A DNA stretch of 64,000 nt from contig JAYQTB010000004.1 in NCBI GenBank assembly GCA_038147195.1, positions 1,302,001 to 1,366,000 on the forward strand, given 5' to 3'. A model generated the notes under the pieces. The model saw only the letters and a program-made list of their open reading frames with translations. It was not told the DNA's origin and did not search any database. Positions 56,270 through 64,000 of this stretch are shown piece by piece (the stretch's first letter is position 1; every line of letters begins with the position of its first letter). Source of the stretch: Eutrophocola salsuginis (GTDB lineage Bacteria; Pseudomonadota; Gammaproteobacteria; Pseudomonadales; Pseudohongiellaceae). A program made the position numbers and the translations under genes.

Positions 56270-57283
56270 ATGAATTTCCTCGGTTCCCACATTCTATCCA
56301 TCAGCCAGTTCGAACGGGGTGATGTCGATGAATTATTTAGGGTAGCTGACGAAATGCGTCCTTACGCCCACCGTGAAAAACATACCCGGGTTCTTGACGG
56401 CGCTATCCTCGGCAATCTCTTTTTTGAACCAAGCACCCGTACCCGCGTCAGTTTTGGCTGCGCCTTCAATCTGCTGGGCGGCCATGTTCGGGAAACCACC
56501 GACATCAAGGCATCAGCAATTACCAAGGGTGAATCCCTCTACGACACCGCCCGCGTCATCAGCGGTTACAGCGACATCATCGCTATGCGCCACCCGGTGG
56601 CCGGCTCGGTGGAAGAGTTTTCCCGCGCCAGCCGCGTACCGGTAATCAATGCCGGCGACGGCCCTTCTGAGCATCCCTCGCAGGCCCTGCTCGACCTATA
56701 CACCATCCGCAAAGAACTACGCATTGAGAAGGATTTCAGCGGCATACGTATTGCCATGGTAGGGGATCTCAAATACGGTCGCACCGTGCACTCTCTTTGC
56801 AAGCTCTTGAACCTGTACGAGAACATCACCTTCACCCTAATTTCACCGACAGAGCTGAAAATGCCTCCCGAGATCGTCGAGGACCTGCGCCAAAAAGGAC
56901 ATACGGTCATCGAGACCGAGGACATGGAAAAAGGTCTGGAGAACAATGACACCGTGTACCTGACCCGTATCCAGGAAGAGCGCTTCGAGGATCGCAATGA
57001 GGCGGATATCTATCGCGGTCGCTTCCGTCTCAACCAGGCCATTTACACCAGTCACTGCAAACCGAATACCGTTATCATGCATCCGCTGCCCAGGGATTCC
57101 CGCGCGGAGGCCAACGAGCTCGACAATGACCTGAACCAGCATCCCAGCCTTGCCATTTTTAGGCAGACAGACAATGGCGTATTGATCAGGATGGCCCTGT
57201 TTGTAATGACCCTGGGCGTGCGGGACGAAATTCATAAATCTGCCGTGCATGTAAATTGGTACACGGAAAAACGTTTCGAATAA
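56270..57283 (+). CDS. pyrB: Aspartate carbamoyltransferase catalytic subunit
   Basis: First committed pyrimidine step, joining carbamoyl phosphate and aspartate. The 337-residue protein begins MNFLGSHILSISQFERGDVD. It has FFEPSTRTRVSFGCAFNLLG (carbamoyl-phosphate STRTR loop; Gly-Cys stands where most ATCases have Glu), KGESLYDTARVISGYSDIIA, DGPSEHPSQALLDLYTI (HPxQ), GDLKYGRTVHSL and VIMHPLPRDSRAEAN. The C-terminus is longer than that of E. coli PyrB (about 310). No pyrI regulatory chain is adjacent. Frame intact. Confidence 0.94.
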   Translation: MNFLGSHILSISQFERGDVDELFRVADEMRPYAHREKHTRVLDGAILGNLFFEPSTRTRVSFGCAFNLLGGHVRETTDIKASAITKGESLYDTARVISGYSDIIAMRHPVAGSVEEFSRASRVPVINAGDGPSEHPSQALLDLYTIRKELRIEKDFSGIRIAMVGDLKYGRTVHSLCKLLNLYENITFTLISPTELKMPPEIVEDLRQKGHTVIETEDMEKGLENNDTVYLTRIQEERFEDRNEADIYRGRFRLNQAIYTSHCKPNTVIMHPLPRDSRAEANELDNDLNQHPSLAIFRQTDNGVLIRMALFVMTLGVRDEIHKSAVHVNWYTEKRFE

Positions 57284-57314
57284 CATAAGATTTAACCGAC
57301 AAAGGGCTGCCAAC

Positions 57315-57877
57315 ATGGAGCTCAAAGACCTTCTCAAAGTGATGATCTAAAAAGACTGCTCTGACCTGTTTCTGACGACAGGTGCGCCGGAGAGCATGAT
57401 GGCCTTCGGCAAACTGATTCAGATGACTGAGAAAGTGCTACCTCCCAGTTGCTCGAAAAAGAACGCCAACTCGATCATGAATGACGAGCAGATCAAGGAG
57501 TTCGAAAAGAGCTCGGAAATGAATCTGGCCTTGTTTTAGGGATGGTATTGGTCGTTTCCGTGTAAATATTTTCCAGCATTGCAACTAGTTCGGTACCGTC
57601 GCCCATAACATCAAGACCGATATTCCCAACTTCAAGGTTCTCAGCCTACCGGAAACGCTTACCAAGCTGATGATGGCGAAGAACTGCCAGATTCTGTTGC
57701 TAGGCGGGACTTCCGGAGGGCGCTACTCATCGCCAAAATGCCCATACTCAGCCTGGCGATTAACATGCTGGAAGAATTCCGGCAAAAACTATATCTCGAC
57801 CGCAACATTTCGATCGTCGTGGTCATACTGATGATGATATTCCCGCTTATCTAAAAAGAGTTTGCAGGCAAAAAGTA
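57315..57877 (+). pseudogene. pilU: Decayed, truncated PilU-type pilus retraction ATPase
   Basis: The text MELKDLLKVMI-stop-KDCSDLFLTTGAPESM, then FGKLIQMTEKVLPP, SIMNDEQIKEFEKSSEMNLA and LMMAKNCQILLLGGTSGGRYSS is the N-terminal half of PilU, with the Walker A (GGTGSGKS) damaged. There is an in-frame TAA at 57348 and a TAG at 57536, shifts after 57540, and the whole catalytic C-terminus beyond Walker A is missing or unrecognisable by 57877. It is a genuine pseudogene, in sequence otherwise free of breaks. Confidence 0.8.
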
Positions 57878-57899
57878 GTGACCCTTCCCTTCTCTTGCG

Positions 57900-59480
57900 T
57901 CAATGTTCGCGCGTTGCCGAAAATTCGATATCCGGCCATCGCTCGATGGTCAATTCGAGGTTAACTCGCGTTGGGGCCAGGTAAGTTAGGAAATCTCCCC
58001 CGTCCAGGGCTAGATTGTCACTGGCCTTGCGCTTAAATTCCTCCAGTTTGGTGCGGTTATCCGAGTAAACCCAGCGCGCCGTCACCACGTTCACCGGTTC
58101 GTATACACAATCCACCTTGTATTCATCCTTGAGACGGTAGGCCACGACCTCGAACTGCAGAACGCCAACTGCGCCGACAACCAGGTCGTTGTTATTCAAT
58201 GGCATAAAGACCTGTGTGGAACCCTCTTCTGATAACTGCCGCAGTCCTTTCTGCAGTTGCTTCAGTTTCAACGGGTCCTTCAGCCGTATGCGCCTAAACA
58301 ATTCCGGTGCGAAATGGGGAATGCCCGTATAATTCAATTGCTCCCCAACTGTAAAGGTATCACCTATCTGGATCGTGCCATGGTTATGCAGGCCGACGAT
58401 ATCCCCGGACACTGCGTATTCTGCCTGCTCCCGCTCGCCGGCCAGGAATGTTACAGCATCGCTGATACGTACCTCCTTACCGAGCCGAACATGCTGCATC
58501 TTCATGCCCTGTTCAAAGGCACCGGAACAGATGCGCATAAAGGCCACGCGGTCCCGATGACGCGGGTCCATGTTAGCCTGGATCTTGAAAATGAACCCCG
58601 AAAAGGCAGATTCATGTGCACTCACCTCCCGTGTGGTTGCCTGCCGGTTGCGCGGCGCCGGAGCCCACTCCACGAAATCATTCAGCATCTGCTCGACGCC
58701 GAAATTACCAAGGGCAGTGCCAAAGAACACCGGCGTCTGGCGACCTTCCAGGTAGGCTTGCAGGTCAAAGGCGTGGCTGGCGCCACGGACTAGTTCTATT
58801 TCATCTCGGAAATCATCCACATATGAGCCCAGCAGTTTTGCCGCCTCCTGACTGGCTAGGCCATCGATGGTTTTCACGGTGCTGACTTCATCGGCGTGTG
58901 TATGGTCGTATACATAGATCGTGTCGGTAGCCAGGTTGTAGATGCCCTTGAACGACTTGCCCATACCTAGCGGCCAGTAGATGGGGGCACAATCGATCTG
59001 AAGGATGTTTTCCACTTCGTCGAGCAGTTCTACAGGGTCGCGGATATCGCGGTCGAGCTTGTTGACGAAGGTCAGAATGGGCGTATCGCGGAGGCGACAC
59101 ACCTCCATCAGTTTTATGGTACGGTCTTCCACACCCTTGGCACCATCGATGACCATTAGCACAGAATCGACTGCCGTCAGGGTCCGATAGGTATCCTCGG
59201 AAAAGTCCTCGTGGCCTGGGGTATCGAGCAGGTTCACTATCCGGCCATGGTAGGGAAACTGCATTACAGATGAGGTCACCGAAATACCCCTCTCCTGCTC
59301 CATGGTCATCCAGTCAGATGTGGCCATGCGATCCGATTTGCGTCCCTTGACCGTACCCGCCTTCTGGATCAGCTTGCCCCATAGAAGCAACTTTTCAGTA
59401 ATCGTGGTCTTACCGGCATCCGGGTGGGAAATAATGGCGAACGTGCGGCGCCTGTCTACTTCAGCGTCAAACTGGCTCAT
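57900..59480 (-). CDS. prfC: Peptide chain release factor 3
   Basis: GTPase that recycles RF1/RF2 from the ribosome. The 526-residue protein has G1 SHPDAGKTTITEKLL, G2/G3 RGISVTSSVMQFPY and LLDTPGHEDFSEDTYRTL, G4 TFVNKLDRD, then domain II (HNHGTIQIGDTFTVGE) and domain III (GAVGVLQFEVVAYRLKDEYK). Length and motifs match E. coli RF3. Frame intact. Confidence 0.97.
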   Translation of the reverse strand: MSQFDAEVDRRRTFAIISHPDAGKTTITEKLLLWGKLIQKAGTVKGRKSDRMATSDWMTMEQERGISVTSSVMQFPYHGRIVNLLDTPGHEDFSEDTYRTLTAVDSVLMVIDGAKGVEDRTIKLMEVCRLRDTPILTFVNKLDRDIRDPVELLDEVENILQIDCAPIYWPLGMGKSFKGIYNLATDTIYVYDHTHADEVSTVKTIDGLASQEAAKLLGSYVDDFRDEIELVRGASHAFDLQAYLEGRQTPVFFGTALGNFGVEQMLNDFVEWAPAPRNRQATTREVSAHESAFSGFIFKIQANMDPRHRDRVAFMRICSGAFEQGMKMQHVRLGKEVRISDAVTFLAGEREQAEYAVSGDIVGLHNHGTIQIGDTFTVGEQLNYTGIPHFAPELFRRIRLKDPLKLKQLQKGLRQLSEEGSTQVFMPLNNNDLVVGAVGVLQFEVVAYRLKDEYKVDCVYEPVNVVTARWVYSDNRTKLEEFKRKASDNLALDGGDFLTYLAPTRVNLELTIERWPDIEFSATREH

Positions 59481-59553
59481 GGTTTCCTAACGGGTAGTCT
59501 TGGGTAAAGTCGAGAGGAAAAGGAAAAGCACGGCTGGCTGCATTGCTGTCCAG

Positions 59554-60189
59554 CTAATGCAGCACATCCGTCTGGCCCGGTTCTGTCCGGGTATAAAGCG
59601 GATCAAGTACCTGGTGACGTTTCACCAGCAACACATCATGTGGAAGAATTTCATCATCCTGGAGGGAAGACGCCTGCTCGATGCATTCCAGCATGACGCA
59701 GACCACATGTTCATCGTCCATATCCACCACTACGCCGCGCTTATAGCCATTAATGGTATTCAGGGACACCTGGGAACCGATATCCCACTGGAAACTCATC
59801 TGCGAATGGTCTGAGCTGAGAAGGTAGTCGTCACCAGTCTGGGCCAGGCCAAAGCCGGCGGCGGCGACAATATTGACGATCTCTATGGTATTCGGATCGT
59901 TCAGGTCGACTTTGATGGTACCGCCAGGCATAAGGGACTGTCCGGACGGACTGTTGGCTATCAGCTTCAAGAACAAGCTGATGTCGTCCTCGTTCCATTC
60001 CAGGATTTCGTCCTCCTCACTGCCGCTGTAATCCGCGGTGAGGCTTACGATGTCCGTTTCGATGGTGTGTTCCAGGTGCTTGTCGCCGGTGCTGAAGGGG
60101 ACGACCATGGAAACTATGCAAAGTCCCTCGCTGTCATCCTGGGCGCGAAGGCGCCAGAGGAAGGGGATATTATCGTTGATTTCGATCAT
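59554..60189 (-). CDS. Uncharacterised 211-residue cytoplasmic protein
   Basis: An acidic, mixed alpha/beta protein with no signal or membrane segment: MIEINDNIPFLWRLRAQDDS, DIVSLTADYSGSEEDEILEW, NEDDISLFLKLIANSPSGQS, and a C-terminal part MSFQWDIGSQVSLNTINGYK, RGVVVDMDDEHVVCVMLECI. The pattern with a central acidic loop is unfamiliar to me. It precedes prfC on the same strand with a 73-base gap. Codon use is like its neighbours. Confidence 0.6.
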   Translation of the reverse strand: MIEINDNIPFLWRLRAQDDSEGLCIVSMVVPFSTGDKHLEHTIETDIVSLTADYSGSEEDEILEWNEDDISLFLKLIANSPSGQSLMPGGTIKVDLNDPNTIEIVNIVAAAGFGLAQTGDDYLLSSDHSQMSFQWDIGSQVSLNTINGYKRGVVVDMDDEHVVCVMLECIEQASSLQDDEILPHDVLLVKRHQVLDPLYTRTEPGQTDVLH

Positions 60190-61144
60190 TCAAGGTCTCT
60201 GAATAGCCCAGAAGGCACTTACTACGGGCTAAGTAAAGTATATCATCCGGACGTTGAATCGCGATACTGCTTGTTATTCCGCGCCAGGTACCGCAAGCCG
60301 GACAATCTTTTCCACAGATTTTGTGGATAAGTCTTGGGATAAAGCCTGAAAAAAAGTATACAGCGCCCGGTCTGCCGTAGGTGACTACAAATTGCCTATT
60401 TTTTAATCAATTAAATATCTATATATATCATATAGTTAAAATATATTTTTATTCGTTCTTTATAAAACCCCTATTTTTTTAGGCTTTCGTATGGAGCCCC
60501 AGGATTTGTGCATAAATTTCCGGGTTTTTTTCGATCTTAAAATTGTGCAAACATTTTTACCCTGTAATTTACAGTGTTTTATGGCATCGTGCAGCGCATA
60601 AAAAATGCTTAATATTTAGCCCCGGTGCCGGGTATCCTGCCCCGCGCCGTTTGGCCAACCAATCACATGTAAAGCCATAGAAAATGGCCGGGGAGTGCAT
60701 GTGGCCTCCCCCGGATTCGTTTTATCTTCAGGGGATACAGAAGCAGAACCACCAGGATGGCAATACCCCAGTTCAATAGCATCAAGGCTAGAGCGACTGC
60801 CATTATGATCAGCATGTAAGTTTTCGGCTGCATGCTGATACGGCTGAACAAAGACGGCGACGCCCCCTGTAGAGGTGGTTTTTACCAGTGTCTTACCTGA
60901 TAAATACTTCCGATTTGACAGACGTTACGCCGTGTTGTTACGGCGAAGCATCATTGAATGCATAACATCCTGATACTGGCATTCCCTGTCAAATGTTTGG
61001 CTTGTGTATCTTAGCTAGCAATAGTCCCATAGCTGGACTGGATGTTGACAATCCTCTTTAAATATCAATTTTATAAGTCTGAAGTCTCAACATGTTATGC
61101 TAGAATTCTGATAATTTCCTTTTATAAAGAAAGATTAAAACACC
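60190..61144. other. AT-rich 955-bp gap with DnaA-box matches
   Basis: Much richer in A+T than the rest, especially 60395-60480 (TATATATATC tracts) and 60530-60620. It holds matches to the DnaA box TTWTNCACA at 60308-60316 (TTTTCCACA), 60322-60330 (TGTGGATAA, reverse) and 60507-60515 (TGTGCATAA, reverse). Apart from the small membrane ORF listed next, no gene is recognised. Neighbours are not those of a typical oriC. Confidence 0.5.
60663..60833 (-). CDS. Possible small membrane protein
   Basis: From the ATG at 60833, MQPKTYMLIIMAVALALMLL continues through a second hydrophobic stretch (WGIAILVVLLLYPLKI) and a basic tail (KRIRGRPHALPGH), 56 residues in all. Hydrophobic helices followed by positive charges are typical of small inner-membrane proteins, but no family is recognised and the ribosome site is weak. 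Confidence 0.4.
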   Translation of the reverse strand: MQPKTYMLIIMAVALALMLLNWGIAILVVLLLYPLKIKRIRGRPHALPGHFLWLYM

Positions 61145-62012
61145 TTGGCGTGGATTAATTTGACCGAATACAAACCGGGACTCGTAGCATATTCTGTCTT
61201 GGCCGGCCTCGCCTTCTTCTCGCTCAATCTGCACGCGCAATCAAGCTCGCAACTCGACGATGACGAGGTCGCCTGGATCGGAGAGCAGATATTCTCCAAC
61301 GAATGCAATCGCGATTCCGCATGTCTGACTGCCTGGAATGTTGGTGAGGATTTCCCATCTCTGGGCATCGGACATTTTATCTGGTACCGGCAAGGGCAGG
61401 CTGACATTTTCCAGCAAAGCTTTCCAGCACTGATGCATTTCTTGCAGGACAGGGGCTTAGCGATCCCGGCATGGATATCCGAGGTGAATTACGCATCACC
61501 TTGGCCCGACCGCGATGCATTCCTGGCGGATATGGATTCGCCACGATTGCTGGAATTACGCTTCTTTCTCGAAACGCACATGACGGAACAGACGGCTTTC
61601 ATCATTGACCGCTTCGAGAATGCATTAGCAGACATTCTGGACGCGCGAAACGAATGCCTCGACAGCAGCACTTGTTGAAAGGAACTTCCACGCCGTTGCG
61701 GAAAGCTCGCCGCCATACGGCTTATATGCCCTCATTGATTATGTTAATTTCAAGGGTACGGGCGTGTCACCTCGCGAAACTTACAACAACCAGGGCTGGG
61801 GACTAAAACAGGTGCTAGCCGGCATGGGCGAACAAGAAAGCCCAGGCACGGTTGTTGTTGAAGCTTTTGTGGCTTCGGCACGTGACATTCTCGCCGCCCG
61901 TGTGCTTAATGCGCCCTTGGATAGGAACGAGTCGCGCTGGCTGGCCGGCTGGAACAAACGGCTTACAACTTATTTACCATTACAAGCCGCAGACACTACA
62001 AGGCAAAGGTAG
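61145..62012 (+). pseudogene. Uncharacterised exported protein, one frameshift
   Basis: The first part (61145-61678) has a signal peptide ending LNLHAQ, then LDDDEVAWIGEQIFSNECNR, SLGIGHFIWYRQGQADIFQQ and THMTEQTAFIIDRFENALAD. In another frame from about 61650 to 62012 it continues ALVERNFHAVAESSPPYGLY, ALIDYVNFKGTGVSPRETYN, then NQGWGLKQVLAGM and FVASARDILAARVL. The two halves fit end to end with one indel near 61640-61660, giving about 289 residues. The GIGHFIWY and NQGWGLKQVL segments look like a conserved enzyme-like core, but I cannot assign a function. The start codon at 61145 is probably TTG/ATT-type or lies upstream. Confidence 0.55.
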
Positions 62013-62026
62013 TTATCGAACAAACC

Positions 62027-63091
62027 ATGGCTTACGAACGCAAGAATATTCAGGCAATGGCTGCCTATGTGCCCGGCGAACAAATCGATGCGCCTGGCAT
62101 CCTGAAACTCAATACTAACGAGAATCCCTACCCGCCCAGCCCGCGCGTCAGGGAAGCACTCACTTGTTGCGATGTCGCTCGCCTGCGCCAATACCCACCT
62201 CCCACCGCGCGCAAGCTGTCGGAGGCCATCGCCACATTGCATGGTTTGTCCCGTGAGAACGTCATCGTCACCAATGGCGGCGACGAACTGCTGCGCATGG
62301 CCATCGCCACGTTCGTGGAAACCACGCAAAGTATCGCCGTTGCCCGCCCTACCTATACGCTTTACCAGGTACTCGCCGCCGCCTACGGTTGCGGGATGAT
62401 CCCTTTTGAACTGGATGACAACTGGCAAATGCCGGACAAATACGGCGAGCTTTTGAATAACTCAGGTGCACGCTTGGCGTTCCTGGTGAATCCGCATGCC
62501 CCCTCGGGCACCCTGGTCCCGGTTGAACAGATCGCCGAGCTGGCGTCCGTCTATAAAGGGGTGTTGCTGCTGGATGAAGCTTATATCGATTTCGTCGACC
62601 CGGACATGGCCTATGATTCAGCTCAGCTCGTGCGTGAGCATGATAACCTGCTGGTCCTGCGCACGTTCAGCAAGGGATATTCTCTCGCCGGCCTGCGCAT
62701 GGCATACGGCCTGGCCTCCCCTTCACTCATCGGTCCGCTGATGAAAACCAAGGACAGCTACAACACGGACCTCATCTCACAGGCGCTTGCCCAGGCAGCT
62801 ATCGAGGATCAGGATTATGCTCGCGATACATGGAACAAGGTACGCCAGGAGCGCGCCCTGGTAACCATTGCATTGCGTGTGGCTGGCTTTGTAGTGCCCG
62901 ATAGCCAGAGCAACTTCATACTGGCTACTGTCCCGCCAGGTTGTGAGGCAGAGGCCACTTATCTAGCGCTGAAGGAACAGGGCATCTTGGTGCGCTATTT
63001 CAAATCCGAGGACCGGTTGCAAGATAAGCTGCGTATTACCATCGGGACACCGGAAGACAACCGTCGCCTGCTGGACGCACTGGCGACCTAA
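62027..63091 (+). CDS. hisC: Histidinol-phosphate aminotransferase
   Basis: PLP enzyme of histidine synthesis. The 354-residue protein has LNTNENPYPPSPRVREAL, TNGGDELLRMAI (PLP phosphate), FLVNPHAPSGTLVP (Asn-Pro; His in place of the usual Asn), LLLDEAYIDFVD (Asp, Tyr) and the catalytic lysine in RTFSKGYSLAGLRMAYG. The C-terminal domain ends LRITIGTPEDNRRLLDAL. It stands alone without other his genes, so it may be a second HisC homologue or aromatic aminotransferase. Frame intact. Confidence 0.9.
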   Translation: MAYERKNIQAMAAYVPGEQIDAPGILKLNTNENPYPPSPRVREALTCCDVARLRQYPPPTARKLSEAIATLHGLSRENVIVTNGGDELLRMAIATFVETTQSIAVARPTYTLYQVLAAAYGCGMIPFELDDNWQMPDKYGELLNNSGARLAFLVNPHAPSGTLVPVEQIAELASVYKGVLLLDEAYIDFVDPDMAYDSAQLVREHDNLLVLRTFSKGYSLAGLRMAYGLASPSLIGPLMKTKDSYNTDLISQALAQAAIEDQDYARDTWNKVRQERALVTIALRVAGFVVPDSQSNFILATVPPGCEAEATYLALKEQGILVRYFKSEDRLQDKLRITIGTPEDNRRLLDALAT

Positions 63092-63099
63092 GAACTCAC

Positions 63100-63408
63100 A
63101 TGGCCAGGAAGATGAACAAGAAGACCCGTAATACCCTTTCGGGCATTCTGGTGGGGGTTGCCTCGGTTTTCGCGGTCATCAATTTCGCTGACATCCCCGC
63201 CGAGGAAGTCAGCTCCTTCGTGCTGACCACCCTGCTTTTTTTTGCCCTGATAGTTGTACTTGCCCTGCTCGCAGTGTCCGTCTTTAAGCTGCTGATCTGG
63301 GTAAAACGCCAAATGGTGAAGGAAGATGATCAACCCTCGACGGCAGTGGAATTGCCGGACGAGAAACCCGCTCAGGGCGACTCCGGCGAAGACACCTCAA
63401 AGCCATAG
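63100..63408 (+). CDS. Uncharacterised small membrane protein
   Basis: A 102-residue protein with two hydrophobic helices (GILVGVASVFAVINF and SSFVLTTLLFFALIVVLALL) and an acidic C-terminal tail. It starts 8 bases after hisC. Its last 37 bases overlap the 3' end of rimI on the other strand. Family not recognised. Confidence 0.55.
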   Translation: MARKMNKKTRNTLSGILVGVASVFAVINFADIPAEEVSSFVLTTLLFFALIVVLALLAVSVFKLLIWVKRQMVKEDDQPSTAVELPDEKPAQGDSGEDTSKP

Positions 63409-63848
63409 ACCAGACCGTCCTCACGGCCTACGACCGTGGGATAATAGGATTTGCGTACCGATAGCTGGCGAAAGCCCAGGCCTTCATAAAGACGGATGGC
63501 AATCCGGTTGGAGGCACGCACTTCTAGAAAATACTTCCTGACACGTTCAACCGCTGCATTCTGCAAGAGGAATTCAAGAACTCGCCTTCCCAAACCTTGG
63601 TTCTGGAAAGCCGGCCTGACACAGATGTTCAGGAGCGTGCTTTCATCTAGGACGGTAGACACTACCGCAAAGCCCACCATCACTTCATTGCCCTCGTATT
63701 CGCGGTTCACCACCCAGCCGGTGTGGCCGGCATCCATCCCTTCCAGGAATTGCATCAGTGACCAGGGATGCAACTGGCAGTCATTTTCGATTTTGACGAC
63801 TGTTGCCAGATCGGCTTTTTTCATTCTCCTGAACTTTAGAGCGTCCAT
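63372..63848 (-). CDS. rimI: Ribosomal protein S18 alanine N-acetyltransferase
   Basis: A 158-residue GNAT acetyltransferase. It has IENDCQLHPWSLMQFLEGM, VVSTVLDESTLLNICVRPAF, the acetyl-CoA loop QNQGLGRRVLEFLL (Q/RxxGxG/A) and FLEVRASNRIAIRLYEGLGF, all RimI hallmarks. An internal Met at residue 9 (MKKADL) is an alternative start. It follows a holD-like gene as in E. coli. Confidence 0.92.
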   Translation of the reverse strand: MDALKFRRMKKADLATVVKIENDCQLHPWSLMQFLEGMDAGHTGWVVNREYEGNEVMVGFAVVSTVLDESTLLNICVRPAFQNQGLGRRVLEFLLQNAAVERVRKYFLEVRASNRIAIRLYEGLGFRQLSVRKSYYPTVVGREDGLVYGFEVSSPESP

Positions 63849-63874
63849 GATCTGGCATTGGCGTCAGCGGCGCC

Positions 63875-64000
63875 TCAGGAAAACAGGGTCCTGATCCGCA
63901 TCCATGATTCTTTTTTCAGTTCAGGATGCTGCAGCAACTCATCCAAGCTGCGAGTCAGGGCGAATTTCCACTTGCCCTGGTCTAGTGAAGGTCCGGCTGA
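63875..64000 (-). CDS. holD: C-terminal end of a possible DNA polymerase III psi subunit (partial)
   Basis: The minus-strand frame is open from the window end to a TGA at 63875-63877. It gives about 41 residues, including KWKFALTRSLDELLQHPELK and KESWMRIRTLFS. The S-L-x-x-L-x-x-x-P-x-L-K-x-x-x-W ending resembles psi-subunit C-termini, and the position just upstream of rimI is that of holD. The piece is short, so the call is tentative. Confidence 0.4.
   Translation of the reverse strand, partial: SAGPSLDQGKWKFALTRSLDELLQHPELKKESWMRIRTLFS

Overview
The window looks like chromosomal DNA of a free-living, probably marine or sediment, gammaproteobacterium. The evidence is the metG-rnf-nth order, RsxA/RnfA-type subunits, Bfd/Bfr, prfC, holD-rimI order, class Ia nrdAB with NrdR boxes, many exported quinoproteins, and moderately high GC. 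I cannot name a genus. There are no recognisable phage genes, transposases, CRISPR arrays or rRNA genes.

Layout. 1-9.5 kb: the 3' end of metG, a phosphopantetheinyl transferase, a glyoxalase-family gene, then an rnf (Na+/H+-translocating ferredoxin:NAD oxidoreductase) operon. That operon is unusual in two ways. RnfB is fused in frame to only the ferredoxin half of RnfC, and rnfA-rnfBC' is separated from rnfD-rnfG-rnfE-nth by about 2.7 kb of opposite-strand DNA. The inserted DNA encodes a secreted esterase, a 72-residue double-glycine (microcin-like) peptide, a perfect-palindrome terminator and a complete rhomboid protease. I regard this peptide-rhomboid pair as the best candidate for an undescribed system. 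8-32 kb: genes whose protein similarity is strong but spread over several frames (rnfE, nth, argG, pyrC, rnt, uspE, an acyl-activating enzyme, bfr, a thiamine-binding-like protein, a cupin, DUF3667, DUF6152, an EamA transporter, a FecA-like receptor, a Rieske oxygenase/amidohydrolase/hydantoinase B cluster, argD, argF). The breaks are mostly 1-2 base indels next to homopolymers in otherwise well-conserved housekeeping genes, so sequencing or assembly error is more likely than decay. Intact genes in this stretch include pnuC and grxD.

32-57 kb: clean sequence. It holds an orphan Fe3+-type ABC ATPase, a regulatory region (DnaA and NrdR boxes) ahead of nrdAB, a truly decayed AAA ATPase, a periplasmic cyclophilin, cysC, yghU, dinG, an acyltransferase, an NRAMP-like transporter coupled to sbcB, a TonB_C/TPR protein with a DUF4159 protein, a Rieske protein plus PQQ alcohol dehydrogenase, an FAD monooxygenase, a PQQ glucose-dehydrogenase-type protein and pyrB. 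57-64 kb: a decayed pilU-like remnant, prfC, an unknown gene, a 950-bp AT-rich gap with DnaA-box matches, an unknown exported protein, hisC, a small membrane protein, rimI and the end of a holD-like gene.

Cross-cutting features: short arrays with a 7-bp period lie in several intergenic gaps and one signal-peptide coding region. Three genes (pyrC, the DUF4159 gene, pyrB) have TATAAT exactly 8 nt before the start codon, which suggests leaderless transcripts. Fur-like boxes precede bfd and the FecA-like receptor.
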